64,000 bases of DNA from PALSA-607 sp036501485 (GTDB lineage Bacteria; Actinomycetota; Actinomycetes; Acidothermales; Acidothermaceae): NCBI GenBank assembly GCA_036501485.1, contig DASYAG010000123.1, positions 1-64,000 on the forward strand, in the 5' to 3' direction. The translations under genes were made by a program, and so were the position numbers. Each line of letters opens with the position of its first letter. The first letter of the stretch is position 1. This document shows, piece after piece, positions 16,859-25,575 of this stretch. Under the pieces are notes generated by a model. It made no database searches. It worked only from the letters and a program-made list of their open reading frames with translations, and was not told the origin of the DNA.

Positions 16859-17596
16859 GTGCTCTGGCTCGGGAGTCTCGGTGGTGAGGTGCGATTCGCC
16901 TTCACCAGCAGGCTCGGCGGGTTTAGTGCGGCACCGTACGACAGCCTCAACCTGAGCTTTAGCGTTGGGGATGACCCTGCCGTCGTTCGACGCAATCGAC
17001 GCGACGTCCTCCAGCGGCTCGGTGTGCCGCAGGCCGCCTGGCTACAGGCCCAGCACGGCGCTGTCGTTCAGGTCGTCAGCCGGGTGGGCGTCGACAACGA
17101 CGCGTCCGACCAGGAGACCGGGTACGAGGCCGACGGGCTGGTGACGGCGGCGACCGACCTCGCCCTCGGTGCTTTGTCGGCCGATTGCGCACTCGTCGTG
17201 CTCGCGGATCCCGCCGCCGGAATCGTGGGCAGCCTGCACTGCGGTCGCCCCGGACTCGTGGTGGGTGCGGTCGACGCAATGGTCAATGCAATGCGAGTGA
17301 ACGGCGCGCAGCAGCTCCGCGCGGCAGTCGGTCCGACCGTGTGCGGCAGTTGTTATGAGGTGCCTGCCGCGATGGCAGCAGCTGTAGTGGCCGTTGTCCC
17401 TGCGGCGTTCTCGCGAGCACGAAGCGGCGGGGCTGGTCTCGACGTGCGTGCCGGTGTGATCGACCAGCTGCAGCATGCTGGCGTGCGAGTTGTGCGCCTC
17501 GTCGCAGGATGCACGCGCGAGGACCTCACCACTTTCTCTTACCGCCGCGACAAGGTCACCGGTCGGATGGGTGCCTTGATCTGGCGCGCGACGTGA
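16859..17596 (+). CDS. pgeF: PgeF-type peptidoglycan editing factor (YfiH/laccase domain)
   Basis: A 245-residue protein of the multicopper polyphenol oxidase (DUF152, YfiH) family. In E. coli the homologue PgeF removes L-Ser-containing precursors; the family also has purine nucleoside activity. The likely metal ligands are in QAQHGAVV, SADCALV and LHCGRPG. The GTG start abuts the ftsZ stop and no other start is nearby. The gene regularly sits between ftsZ and yggS in actinobacteria. The stop overlaps the next GTG. Confidence 0.9.
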   Translation: MLWLGSLGGEVRFAFTSRLGGFSAAPYDSLNLSFSVGDDPAVVRRNRRDVLQRLGVPQAAWLQAQHGAVVQVVSRVGVDNDASDQETGYEADGLVTAATDLALGALSADCALVVLADPAAGIVGSLHCGRPGLVVGAVDAMVNAMRVNGAQQLRAAVGPTVCGSCYEVPAAMAAAVVAVVPAAFSRARSGGAGLDVRAGVIDQLQHAGVRVVRLVAGCTREDLTTFSYRRDKVTGRMGALIWRAT

Positions 17597-18327
17597 CGCA
17601 GTCGAACGCGCCACGCGATGAGAGGCGCCGCGAACTCGCGCGAAATCTGCAGCACGTTCGCGAGCGCATCGCAGCGGCGTGCATCGCGGCTGGTCGCCCA
17701 GTTGATGAGGTCACGCTCATCGCGATCACGAAGACATTTCCGGCGTCAGACGTCGTGCTGCTTGCGGAGCTCGGGGTGACTGATGTGGGGGAGAACCGCG
17801 ATCAAGAAGCTGCTCCCAAGGTTGCCGAGGTCACCGCGATGTACGGCGATCCTGACGTTCCGCGGTGGCATTTCGTCGGGGCACTGCAGACGAACAAGTG
17901 CGCCTCCGTCGTCAGTTACGCGAGCCTTATTCACTCGGTAGATCGGTTGCGTCTGGTCGATGCGCTCGCTCGCGTCGCGCACGGATCGGTTGTCAGTTGT
18001 CTCGTGCAGGTCGACCTCGATGAGACCAGCCGTCCCGGTCGAAGCGGCGCGCGCGAAGGAGAGGTCGGTGCGATCGCCGACGCCATCGCAGCCGACTCGC
18101 GTCTCGAACTCGCGGGGGTGATGGCAGTGGCGCCGTTGGACGCCGACCCCGGACTAGTGTTTCGAAAGCTTGCGGAAGTCGCAGATTCGGTGCGTCAGCG
18201 CTATCCGTCGGCGCAGCTAATTTCGGCCGGGATGAGTGGTGACCTCGAGGAAGCCGTTGCGAACGGCACGACTCACCTGCGTGTCGGCTCGGCGTTGTTG
18301 GGCGCTCGGCGGCATCCTGTCCGGTAA
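17593..18327 (+). CDS. YggS/PLPBP-family pyridoxal phosphate homeostasis protein
   Basis: A 244-residue single-domain PLP-binding TIM-barrel protein. The PLP lysine is K47 in LIAITKTFP; VGENRDQEA, WHFVGALQTNK and SAGMSGDLEEAV are family motifs. Family members bind PLP and influence amino acid and vitamin B6 balance without a known catalytic reaction. GTG 17593 overlaps the pgeF stop (GTGA). The frame continues upstream inside pgeF without family similarity. Confidence 0.93.
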   Translation: MTQSNAPRDERRRELARNLQHVRERIAAACIAAGRPVDEVTLIAITKTFPASDVVLLAELGVTDVGENRDQEAAPKVAEVTAMYGDPDVPRWHFVGALQTNKCASVVSYASLIHSVDRLRLVDALARVAHGSVVSCLVQVDLDETSRPGRSGAREGEVGAIADAIAADSRLELAGVMAVAPLDADPGLVFRKLAEVADSVRQRYPSAQLISAGMSGDLEEAVANGTTHLRVGSALLGARRHPVR

Positions 18328-18330
18328 GGT
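18325..18330 (+). promoter_or_regulatory. -10-like TAAGGT for sepF
   Basis: TAAGGT sits at the end of the yggS-type gene, its TAA being that gene's stop, and about 42 bases before the sepF ATG. A -35 is not clear. Confidence 0.35.
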
Positions 18331-18372
18331 CCGGACGAAACCGACGTCTGAGGGGACCAGAGGGAGACACGG

Positions 18373-18930
18373 ATGGCCGTCATGCGCAAGGCGATGGTCT
18401 ACCTCGGCCTCGTCGAGGACGACGCCGAGAACTACGACGAATACGACGAGTACGAAGCTCCAGCGCCCGCCCCAGCAGGTCGGCGTGCAGGCATGCAGGT
18501 CGACCGTGCGCCCGCTGCGGACATCGACTACGGCCGCCGCGGCGTGGCGCCTGACGTTCGTGAGCGCGCTCCGGCCTACGCGGGCCGGTCCGGTGGGGGA
18601 GCTACTGCGATGGCGGTCGCTCCGATGGGCTGGGCCGATGCGGCCGCCGGCCCCATCCGTGTAACGACATTGCACCCACGGACGTATAACGAGGCACGCG
18701 CGATTGGCGAGCATTTCCGCGAGGGCACGCCGGTGATCATGAATCTCACTGAGATGGATGACGCCGACGCGAAGAGGCTCGTCGACTTCGCGGCTGGGCT
18801 GATCTTTGGTCTCCGTGGCAGTATCGAACGTGTGACCGCGAAGGTCTTCTTGTTGTCGCCGCAGGACGTTGAGGTGACGGCGGAGGACAAGCAGCGGATC
18901 GCCGAAGGCGGATTCTTCAATCAGAGCTAG
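18373..18930 (+). CDS. sepF: Cell division protein SepF
   Basis: A 185-residue FtsZ-binding protein that anchors and bundles the Z-ring. The N-terminus MAVMRKAMVYLGL is a membrane-binding amphipathic helix, followed by an acidic Asp/Glu/Tyr stretch and a Pro/Ala linker. The SepF core runs from about residue 94, with TLHPRTYNEARAIGEHFREG and a C-terminal FLLSPQDVEV. AGAGGGAG lies upstream of the ATG. It should bind the LDVPDFLK tail of FtsZ encoded 1.5 kb upstream. Confidence 0.96.
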   Translation: MAVMRKAMVYLGLVEDDAENYDEYDEYEAPAPAPAGRRAGMQVDRAPAADIDYGRRGVAPDVRERAPAYAGRSGGGATAMAVAPMGWADAAAGPIRVTTLHPRTYNEARAIGEHFREGTPVIMNLTEMDDADAKRLVDFAAGLIFGLRGSIERVTAKVFLLSPQDVEVTAEDKQRIAEGGFFNQS

Positions 18931-18944
18931 GCGGCCGGCACGAC

Positions 18945-19235
18945 GTGGGCACTCTGTGGCGGGTCCTGGCCGACGTTATTGTTGCGTTTATTGTCGTCAT
19001 GTTCATCAGGCTGGTTTTCGACTACGTACAGCTTTTCGCACGAGAGTGGCGACCCCGTGGCGTCGTCCTCATCGCTTTGGAAACGTGCTATTCGCTGACC
19101 GATCCCCCGCTAAAATTTGTGCACCGCTTACTGCCCCCATTGCGGGTCGGCGCATTCAGTGCAGACTGGACTGTGGCCTGGATCGCCGTCATCGGCACCG
19201 CCTACGTTCTGTTATCAGTAGTGGGTTCCCTATAG
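18945..19235 (+). CDS. YggT-family membrane protein
   Basis: A 96-residue protein with two hydrophobic segments (about 5-22 and 72-92) flanking LIALETCYSLTDPPLKFVHRLLP, the YGGT-family signature. Its function is unknown; it is regularly found between sepF and divIVA in actinobacteria and may help division or turgor-related transport. The GTG start is 14 bases after the sepF stop. No strong ribosome site is visible, so translation may be coupled. Confidence 0.92.
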   Translation: MGTLWRVLADVIVAFIVVMFIRLVFDYVQLFAREWRPRGVVLIALETCYSLTDPPLKFVHRLLPPLRVGAFSADWTVAWIAVIGTAYVLLSVVGSL

Positions 19236-19236
19236 T
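19231..19236 (+). promoter_or_regulatory. -10 hexamer TATAGT for divIVA
   Basis: TATAGT overlaps the yggT-type stop and is followed by a leader of about 35 bases and GAGGTG before the divIVA ATG. TTCTGT (19207-19212) is a weak -35 candidate at 18 bp. This is one of the best -10 matches in the window. Confidence 0.5.
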
Positions 19237-19275
19237 TTGTCCGGCGCGTACCCAACGATTCCCCGAGGTGACCCG

Positions 19276-20289
19276 ATGCCGCTGACCGCTGAGGACGTGA
19301 AGAACAAGCAGTTCACGCCTACCCGCTTCAAGGGCGGCTACGACGAGAAGGAAGTCGACGACTTCCTCGACGAGGTGGAAGCCGAACTCACCCGGCTCGT
19401 GCGCGAGAACACCGACCTGCGGGCTCGACTCCAGGTAGCCGAGCAGGCTGCACGTCAGCAGCCCCCAGCGTCTGCGCAGCCAGCACCGCCTGCCCCGGGC
19501 GGGTTCAACGCCCCACCGCCGGCTGCAGCCCCCCTGCCGCCGCCGCCCCAGGCGATGGCTCCGCCGCCTCCTCCGCCTCCTCCGCCCGCACCAGTCGCGC
19601 CGCCGGCTCCGTCCGCTCCTTTGGCGCCTGCCGCGCTCGGCAGCGACGGCAGCCAGGAGGCTGCACTCCGCATGCTGGCGATGGCACAAAAGACTGCCGA
19701 GGACACCGTCACGGACGCCAAGCGCGAGGCCGCCAAGGTGCTCGGCGAAGCGCAACTGCACGCCGACCAGCTCGAAAGGGAAACCCAGGAGCGGCACCGC
19801 AACGTGGTGGGCAATCTCGACAGCGAGCGCGAGCGGCTCGAGCGCAAGATCGAAGAGCTGCGCTCGTTCGAGCGGGAGTACCGCGCCCGCCTGAAGTCCT
19901 ACCTCGAGGGTCAGCTACGTGACCTCGACGGTCGTGCCGACGGCATCCAGCCCACTGCACCTCGGCCAGTTCCGGTGCCCGTCGGTGCCGGCGCCCCGGG
20001 CAGTCCGACAAGCGCGAGCGCCACTGTGCCCGCCTCACCGCCGCCAGTGGTCACCGCGACCGTGACCGTGCCGCCGGCGTTCGCCCCGGCTCAACAGCCG
20101 TCGTCCGCTTCGGGTTCGGTTCCTGGTCTCGCACAGCCGCCTCGGCCGCCGAGCCCGTTCTCACCGATGCCACCACCTTCGGTTTCGCCGGGCTCGCAGT
20201 CGGGCGGCCCCGGCGGTCCCCCCCGGCAGGCGACGAGTGGCGGTTTCGAGGTTGATGAAGGTCCAGAGGTCCCGCCGTCCAATGGGTGA
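19276..20289 (+). CDS. divIVA: DivIVA/Wag31 polar growth scaffold
   Basis: A 337-residue DivIVA protein, the membrane-curvature-binding scaffold that marks poles and directs tip growth in actinobacteria. The N-terminal domain (1-60) has PLTAEDVKNKQF, FKGGYDEKEVDDFLDEVE and a start of coiled coil. A Pro/Ala linker (about 68-120) separates it from a second coiled coil (about 130-220), and the C-terminal 110 residues are again Pro/Ser/Gly-rich. ATG 19276 has GAGGTG upstream. The two long Pro-rich segments are typical of the group. Confidence 0.95.
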   Translation: MPLTAEDVKNKQFTPTRFKGGYDEKEVDDFLDEVEAELTRLVRENTDLRARLQVAEQAARQQPPASAQPAPPAPGGFNAPPPAAAPLPPPPQAMAPPPPPPPPPAPVAPPAPSAPLAPAALGSDGSQEAALRMLAMAQKTAEDTVTDAKREAAKVLGEAQLHADQLERETQERHRNVVGNLDSERERLERKIEELRSFEREYRARLKSYLEGQLRDLDGRADGIQPTAPRPVPVPVGAGAPGSPTSASATVPASPPPVVTATVTVPPAFAPAQQPSSASGSVPGLAQPPRPPSPFSPMPPPSVSPGSQSGGPGGPPRQATSGGFEVDEGPEVPPSNG

Positions 20290-20353
20290 TGCCGCTCCGC
20301 TGGCCGTCGCGGCCGGCAGGCGTGGGTGATCCCGGCTCGCTGGTGATCAACCT

Positions 20354-20533
20354 GTGCTAGTCATCAAGCTCAGCGGGGCGGCGGTGTTCGCTGCCGCCGT
20401 ATTAGTGGGCGTCGGCGTCTTGACCAGCAGGATCCTGTTCTACGACATCGCCATCGGGTTGGCTGGTGCCGCGCTGCTTGCGGTGATCCTCAGCTCAATT
20501 CGCTGGCGCCGGCGGAAGTCCAGCTACTCCTGA
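20354..20533 (+). CDS. Small two-helix membrane protein (59 residues)
   Basis: GTG 20354 opens a 59-residue frame that I do not recognise. It holds two membrane helices (about residues 8-24 and 31-48) joined by TSRILFYD, and ends in a very basic RWRRRKSSYS, so both ends should face the cytoplasm. Spacing of 64 bases after divIVA on the same strand suggests co-expression. Evidence is the coherent two-helix pattern and position. No strong ribosome site is visible. Confidence 0.6.
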   Translation: MLVIKLSGAAVFAAAVLVGVGVLTSRILFYDIAIGLAGAALLAVILSSIRWRRRKSSYS

Positions 20534-20541
20534 CGCGCCGA

Positions 20542-21009
20542 TCAGACGTTCGCCCGACGGAACGGGTCGCGCGCGGGCGGGGTGGCCAGCGTCAAGCGTG
20601 TACCGTCCAGCGACAGACCGGTCAGGGCCAGCACGCGGGCCAGAATCGACGCAGTGGTCTCGCCGGCGGCGACACCCTCCGCAGTGACCATGGCGCGGTA
20701 GATCGTCGCGTAGTGCTTGACCGGGGTGTTGTAGCTCCAGTCGACCGAGCCCAAGTGCAGGGCATGACCGCGGCTGCCGCCGGGACCGTCGAACGCGCCA
20801 CTCCAGATCTGGATGCCTGCGGGGCCGGCGGCGAAGTTTCCGCCTTGCCCGACGTCGTAGGCGCGGGCCTGGGCGATCAGCTCGCGGGTCTCCCGTTCGG
20901 GCAATACCAAGGCGGGCCGGACTTGGCTCGCTAGAGCTGGTACCGCCACTGCACCGGGTCGCAACGCCACGGCGGTCATGGGTTGACCGAAATATGGTGC
21001 CGCCGCCAT
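20542..21009 (-). CDS. Hypothetical protein, 155 residues
   Basis: I do not recognise this gene. The product is soluble, Ala/Gly-rich, with no signal peptide or membrane helix. Its centre has a distinctive segment, GIQIWSGAFDGPGG, then HALHLGSVDWSYNTP and HYATIYRAMVT. The minus-strand ATG at 21009 has GGAGGGG a few bases upstream, which decides the start over an ATG six codons earlier. It lies downstream of ileS on the same strand with a hairpin between, and is convergent with the small membrane gene. Confidence 0.75.
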   Translation of the reverse strand: MAAAPYFGQPMTAVALRPGAVAVPALASQVRPALVLPERETRELIAQARAYDVGQGGNFAAGPAGIQIWSGAFDGPGGSRGHALHLGSVDWSYNTPVKHYATIYRAMVTAEGVAAGETTASILARVLALTGLSLDGTRLTLATPPARDPFRRANV

Positions 21010-21157
21010 CTCGCCCCTCCATCTCACGGTCGAACCGTCGCGGCGCCCGATTGGTCTACGGGCACCCCGGCGACTCTTACGGCCGACTTACTTATGCCGC
21101 GGTGATGTGTGGATCGGCTCAATGACCCCGGGACCTTAACTGGGCTGAACGGGTGTT

Positions 21158-21180
21158 TGCGCGTACGCCCGCGTAGCGCA
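21158..21180 (-). terminator. Hairpin after ileS
   Basis: TGCGC-G-TACG-CCCG-CGTA-GCGCA forms a nine-pair stem with one bulge and a four-base loop, 41-63 bases past the ileS stop. There is no U-run, which is common for actinobacterial terminators. Confidence 0.45.
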
Positions 21181-21220
21181 GGTCACCAACCAAGCGATAT
21201 CACCCGTTTGCCGAACCAAC

Positions 21221-24200
21221 TCAGCCTCCTGCCACCCGCATCCAGATGGTCAGGCCGAGTTCGGCGTCGACGTGCGGGGTGATGTCGGCGCTCGGTCGGC
21301 CCTCGGTGAGAGTGACTGCGAGGATCTCGGCACCGATCGCCCCCTCGTGTTCACGCAGGGCCGCGACCAGTCGGTCATCTGCTGCCTGCCACCAGAACTC
21401 GATGCGGTCGCTGATCTCCAGACCGCTGGTCTTGCGGGTTTCTTGTGCGAACCGGATCGCCTCCCGAGCCATGCCGGCCCGTCGTAGCTCCTCGGTGAGT
21501 TCGAGGTCGAGGGCGACGGACAAACCCCCGTCGCTCGCCACCGCCCAGCCAAGCGTCGGCGTTTCGGTCACCACGAGCTCGTCCGCCGACAGCACCACCT
21601 GCTCCCCATCGACCATGACCGCTGCAGAGCCCATCTCTGTGATCGCCAGAGCCAGCTCCGCTGGGTTGGCCGCGGCCACAGCTGCGGCCACGACCTGCGT
21701 CCGATTGCCGAAGCGCTTGCCGAGGGCTCGGAAGTTCGCCTTGACCACGGTGTCGACGACGAGAAGGTCCCCGCTGCCGTCGTCGGCGACCACCGCCCGC
21801 ACGTTGAGCTCGTCGATGACCTGGCTCTTGAGCTCGCTCGGCAACGCGTTCCAGCCTGGAGCGTGCACGAGGGCACGCCCAAGGGGCTGGCGAGTGCGCA
21901 CCTTCGATTCGGCCCGGGCCGATCGGCCGAGTTCGACGAGCCGGCGCACCAACGTCATCTGCTCGATGAGTGCTGTGTCGATCAGGGCAACGTCGACGTG
22001 CGGCCAGTCACGCAGGTGCACCGAGTCGGGCATGTCGCTTCGCACATCGGCGACGAGGCGCTGGTGGATCTCCTCGGTGATGAAGGGCGTGAACGGTGCC
22101 ATCAATCGAGTGAGCACTTCGAGGCATTCGTGCAACGTCGAAAGCGCGGCTACGTCGCCGTCCCAGAATCGACGACGCGATCGCCTGACGTACCAGTTGG
22201 ACAGGTCATCGATGAACCGCGCCAGCCGGCGGCCAGCACGCGCAGAGTCGAAGTCCTCAAGTGCCGTGTCGACCTCGAGCACAGTGGCATTCAGTTCTGA
22301 GATTGCCCAGCGGTCGAGTAACGGTCGATCAGAGAGATCAGGCGCAGCAACCACGCCCGGCGTCCAACCACTCGCATTTGCGTACAGCACGAAGAAAGCT
22401 GTGGTGTTCCAGTAGGTCAACAACACCTTGCGCACAACGTCTTCAAGTACCTCGTCACCGATGCGTCGCGCCGACCACGGTGATCCGCCCGCCAGCATGT
22501 ACCAACGCAACGCATCGGCACTGTGCTTATCCATGAGTGCGATGGGCTCGAGGATGTTGCCCAGATGTTTGCTCATCTTGCGGCCGTCCTCGGCGAGGAT
22601 GTGGCCAAGGCATAGCACTGTGCGGTAGCTGGACTGGTCGAAGACGAGCGTGCCGATAGCCATCAGCGTGTAGAACCAGCCGCGCGTTTGGTCGATCGCC
22701 TCGGCAATGAAGTCGGCCGGGTACGAACGCGCGAACTCTTCGCCGTCGAGATGCGGATAGCCGAACTGCGCGAACGGCATCGCACCGGAGTCGTACCAAC
22801 CGTCGATGACTTCGGGCACCCGCGTCTTCCGCTCACCGCATTCATCACACGCAAAGGTGATCTCGTCAACGTAAGGGCGGTGCGGCTCGAGCTTTGACAG
22901 GTCGCGGCCAACGAGGGCGCCAAGTTCGGCGCGCGACGCGACACATGTCAGATGCCCGTTCGCGCATCGCCACAGCGGCAGCGGTGTTCCCCAGTAGCGG
23001 TTTCGCGACAAAGCCCAGTCAATGTTGTTGCGCAACCAATCGCCGTACCGGCCATGCTTGATCGTGTCGGGATGCCACGTCGTCCGCTCGTTTTCCCTTA
23101 GCAACGCGTCTTTGATTTCAGTGGTGCGGATGTACCAACTCGGCAACGCGTAGTAGAGCAACGCAGTGTCGCAACGCCAGCAGTGCGGATAACTGTGCTC
23201 GTAGGGCGTCAACCGAAACAGCAAGCCTCGCTCACGCAGATCGGCAACGAGCGGCTTGTCCGCTGACTTGAAGAACATGCCGCCGACTAACGGCAGTGAC
23301 TCATCGAATGTGCCGTCGGGCCGCACTGGATTGATTACCGGCAGGTTGTAGGCGCGGCTGACGGCCAAGTCGTCAGCACCAAACGCTGGCGCCTGGTGCA
23401 CGAGCCCGGTGCCGTCTTCGGTCGTGACGTAATCAGCCAGGACGACGTAGTGCGCACGTTCGCCGTCGAAGTCGAGGAGGTCGAAGGGTCGCTGATACGA
23501 CCAGTGTTCGAGTTCGCGTCCGCTGAAGCTGCGCAGGATCTCGTACGGTCGGTCGCCGATGACCTTGGCCACCAACGGCTTCGCGATCACCAACCTTTCG
23601 GCGGGTGCATCATCAGTGGCCGGCAGGCTGACGACGTCGTATTCGACGTCAGGATGAACGGCGACCGCGGTGTTGCTGACCAACGTCCAGGGCGTCGTCG
23701 TCCAGACCAGCAGATCGGCTTGCCCGGCGAACGGGCCGGATGTCACGGGAAAGCGCACGTAGACGCTCGGGTCGGTGACGTTCAGGTAGCCCTGGGCGAC
23801 CTCGTGATCAGAAAGCGCGGTACCGCATCGCGGGCAGTAGGGCGCGACCCGGTAGTCCGACACGAGCAGGCCCTTGTCGAAGACTGCTTTCAGCGACCAC
23901 CACACACTTTCGATGTAGGTCGCGTCCATCGTGCGGTACGCCTTGGACATGTCGACCCAATAGCCCATGCGCTCAGTGAGTTTCTCGAACTCGTCGACAT
24001 GGCGTTCGACAGACGCTCGGCATCGTGCGTTGAACTCGGCGATGCCATACGCCTCGATGTCCTTCTTGCCGTTGAGTCCGAGCTCCCTCTCGACCTGGAG
24101 TTCGACCGGCAACCCGTGACAGTCCCAGCCCGCCTTGCGCGGGACGTGGTAGCCCTTCATGGTCTTGAACCGGGGGAACAGATCCTTGAAGACCCGCGCC

Positions 24201-24379
24201 TCGACGTGGTGGGTGCCGGGCATGCCGTTGGCGGTCGGCGGTCCCTCGTAGAACGTCCACTGTGGCCGGCCCTGCGTCGCGGCCAGGGAGCGCTCGAAAA
24301 CCTTCGATTCACGCCAGCGCCGCAACACCTCGTGTTCGAGGGCGGGCAGGTCGACCTGGTTGGGCATCGGGGTGAACAT
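21221..24379 (-). CDS. ileS: Isoleucyl-tRNA synthetase
   Basis: A 1052-residue class I aminoacyl-tRNA synthetase that charges tRNA-Ile. The HIGH-equivalent is PPTANGMPGTHH (about residues 48-59) and the KMSKS-equivalent is KMSKH, both in forms seen in the actinobacterial branch. GWDCHGLPVE and WFYTLMAIG are also present. ATG 24379 has GGAGG (24384-24388) four bases upstream; the frame stays open further upstream only because it crosses the T-box leader. Expression is controlled by that leader. Length and motifs are intact. Confidence 0.97.
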   Translation of the reverse strand: MFTPMPNQVDLPALEHEVLRRWRESKVFERSLAATQGRPQWTFYEGPPTANGMPGTHHVEARVFKDLFPRFKTMKGYHVPRKAGWDCHGLPVELQVERELGLNGKKDIEAYGIAEFNARCRASVERHVDEFEKLTERMGYWVDMSKAYRTMDATYIESVWWSLKAVFDKGLLVSDYRVAPYCPRCGTALSDHEVAQGYLNVTDPSVYVRFPVTSGPFAGQADLLVWTTTPWTLVSNTAVAVHPDVEYDVVSLPATDDAPAERLVIAKPLVAKVIGDRPYEILRSFSGRELEHWSYQRPFDLLDFDGERAHYVVLADYVTTEDGTGLVHQAPAFGADDLAVSRAYNLPVINPVRPDGTFDESLPLVGGMFFKSADKPLVADLRERGLLFRLTPYEHSYPHCWRCDTALLYYALPSWYIRTTEIKDALLRENERTTWHPDTIKHGRYGDWLRNNIDWALSRNRYWGTPLPLWRCANGHLTCVASRAELGALVGRDLSKLEPHRPYVDEITFACDECGERKTRVPEVIDGWYDSGAMPFAQFGYPHLDGEEFARSYPADFIAEAIDQTRGWFYTLMAIGTLVFDQSSYRTVLCLGHILAEDGRKMSKHLGNILEPIALMDKHSADALRWYMLAGGSPWSARRIGDEVLEDVVRKVLLTYWNTTAFFVLYANASGWTPGVVAAPDLSDRPLLDRWAISELNATVLEVDTALEDFDSARAGRRLARFIDDLSNWYVRRSRRRFWDGDVAALSTLHECLEVLTRLMAPFTPFITEEIHQRLVADVRSDMPDSVHLRDWPHVDVALIDTALIEQMTLVRRLVELGRSARAESKVRTRQPLGRALVHAPGWNALPSELKSQVIDELNVRAVVADDGSGDLLVVDTVVKANFRALGKRFGNRTQVVAAAVAAANPAELALAITEMGSAAVMVDGEQVVLSADELVVTETPTLGWAVASDGGLSVALDLELTEELRRAGMAREAIRFAQETRKTSGLEISDRIEFWWQAADDRLVAALREHEGAIGAEILAVTLTEGRPSADITPHVDAELGLTIWMRVAGG

Positions 24380-24383
24380 CAGA

Positions 24384-24640
24384 CCTCCGTCGTCGGCGCA
24401 CCGGATCGGTGCAGTCTTCGGCGAAGGGACGAGACCGTGCCGGTTGTTGCCGGCCGCGCTCCCGCGGTACCACCCTCCTTGGACCGAGAACGGATCCCAA
24501 AGCGATCCGTCGGTGGTCCCACTCTCGTTTCGCGACACCGGCTCTAGTGGGCGCGACCGATGGCCGCACCGTTCTGCCAGCAGCTCAGGGGTGATCTTCG
24601 TCGCGTGCTCAGCTCCGGGCTCACACCGTCCCCGGATCGC
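24384..24640 (-). promoter_or_regulatory. T-box riboswitch upstream of ileS
   Basis: The minus strand carries the T-box sequence AGGGTGGTACCGCGG (24476-24462), the hallmark of tRNA-sensing leaders. Upstream is a stem of GGACC/GGTCC plus ACGGATC/GATCCGT (24519-24481). Further upstream, GAAGATCACC includes ATC at 24595-24593, a fitting isoleucine specifier codon. A GCCGG/CCGGC hairpin and a CACCG/CGGTG hairpin lie between the T-box and the ribosome site. No terminator is seen, so control is probably at translation, as for actinobacterial ileS T-boxes. Outer borders are approximate. Confidence 0.9.
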
Positions 24641-24658
24641 TCGTGCCTGCGTGCGCGA

Positions 24659-25387
24659 CTACTCTTCCCCTTCGACGCCTTCCGCGGTTTTCGAGTCTAC
24701 GGGAGTGATCAACCCGCGCCGCCGGAGTTGTTCGGCGAGCTGCTCGGGCGATTGGAAGTGAATAGCGTCGAACCCGAGCTCCGCCGCGGCGTCGACGTTG
24801 CGCCTCGAGTCGTCGACAAAGATCGAATGGCGGACGTCGACGGCGTGCCTCTCGACGAGCAGCAGGTAGATCGCCGGATCAGGCTTGATCAGCCCGACGG
24901 TGCCGGACACCAGCACCGCGTCGAAGTCGTCGAGGAAACCAAGCCGGTGCCGGACCCGTGGGAAGGTCTCGGCCGACCAGTTCGTCAGCGCGACCAGCCG
25001 GATCCCGGCTGCCTTTAGTTGCTTCACGAGGTCGACGGTCCCGGCGATCGGCGTGCCGACCATCTCGTCCCATCGGCTGTAGTAGGCCTCGATCAGGTCG
25101 GTGTGCTCCGGGTACTCGGCGACCAAGATCGCGGTGGCCTCGGCCAGGGTGCGCCCGCGGTCCTGCTCGGCGTTCCACTCCGGGGTCGTGACCGTCGCCA
25201 GGAAGTGCTCCATCGCGGCCTCGTCAGCGAACATCGAGCGGAACACGTACCGTGGATTCCAGTCGATCAGGACCGCACCAAGATCGAATACCGCGGTCGT
25301 GATCGACTCGCCTGTGTCCGGCCGATGCAGTGTCTCTGGTGTGGGGTGTAGTGCCTCTGGTGTGGGGCGGGGTGCGTCTAGCGTCAC
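24659..25387 (-). CDS. HAD-superfamily hydrolase
   Basis: A 242-residue HAD-like phosphohydrolase of the REG-2/epoxide-hydrolase-N-like type. Motif I is VFDLGAVLIDWN, motif II LTNWSAETF, motif III a Lys in GLIKPDPAIY, and motif IV FVDDSRRN. The start is taken as GTG 25387; a TTG two codons earlier is possible. The first 30 residues contain PTPEALHPTPETLH, encoded by a short tandem duplication, and look like a recent extension ahead of the usual N-terminus. Substrate cannot be told. It lies upstream of the ileS leader. Confidence 0.88.
   Translation of the reverse strand: MTLDAPRPTPEALHPTPETLHRPDTGESITTAVFDLGAVLIDWNPRYVFRSMFADEAAMEHFLATVTTPEWNAEQDRGRTLAEATAILVAEYPEHTDLIEAYYSRWDEMVGTPIAGTVDLVKQLKAAGIRLVALTNWSAETFPRVRHRLGFLDDFDAVLVSGTVGLIKPDPAIYLLLVERHAVDVRHSIFVDDSRRNVDAAAELGFDAIHFQSPEQLAEQLRRRGLITPVDSKTAEGVEGEE
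25325..25373 (-). repeat. Tandem repeat at the start of the HAD gene
   Basis: On the plus strand, TCTCTGGTGTGGGGT at about 25329-25343 is repeated as CCTCTGGTGTGGGGC about 21 bases on, with a weaker third unit. It encodes the P-T-P-E-x-L-H repeats of the HAD N-terminus. Confidence 0.7.
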
Positions 25388-25575
25388 GCGCAAACCCTAG
25401 GGCAGCCCATCGCCGACGGCGATCGGGCGGCTGAGTAGGCCCGGCGGTATCCACCAGATCTAGCAGGACCGGTACGAAACGGGCGGCGCGCCACGTTGCC
25501 GCTGGCAGCAACCGCCCTTATCCTTCGCCTGACTCGTCGGCGATCAAGATCGCGAGCAATCGAAAGGCCTTTGAG

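Noticed and set aside
24380..24538. N-terminal extension of IleRS by 53 residues
   Set aside because: The stretch overlaps the T-box leader and the ribosome site at 24384-24388, so it is untranslated RNA.
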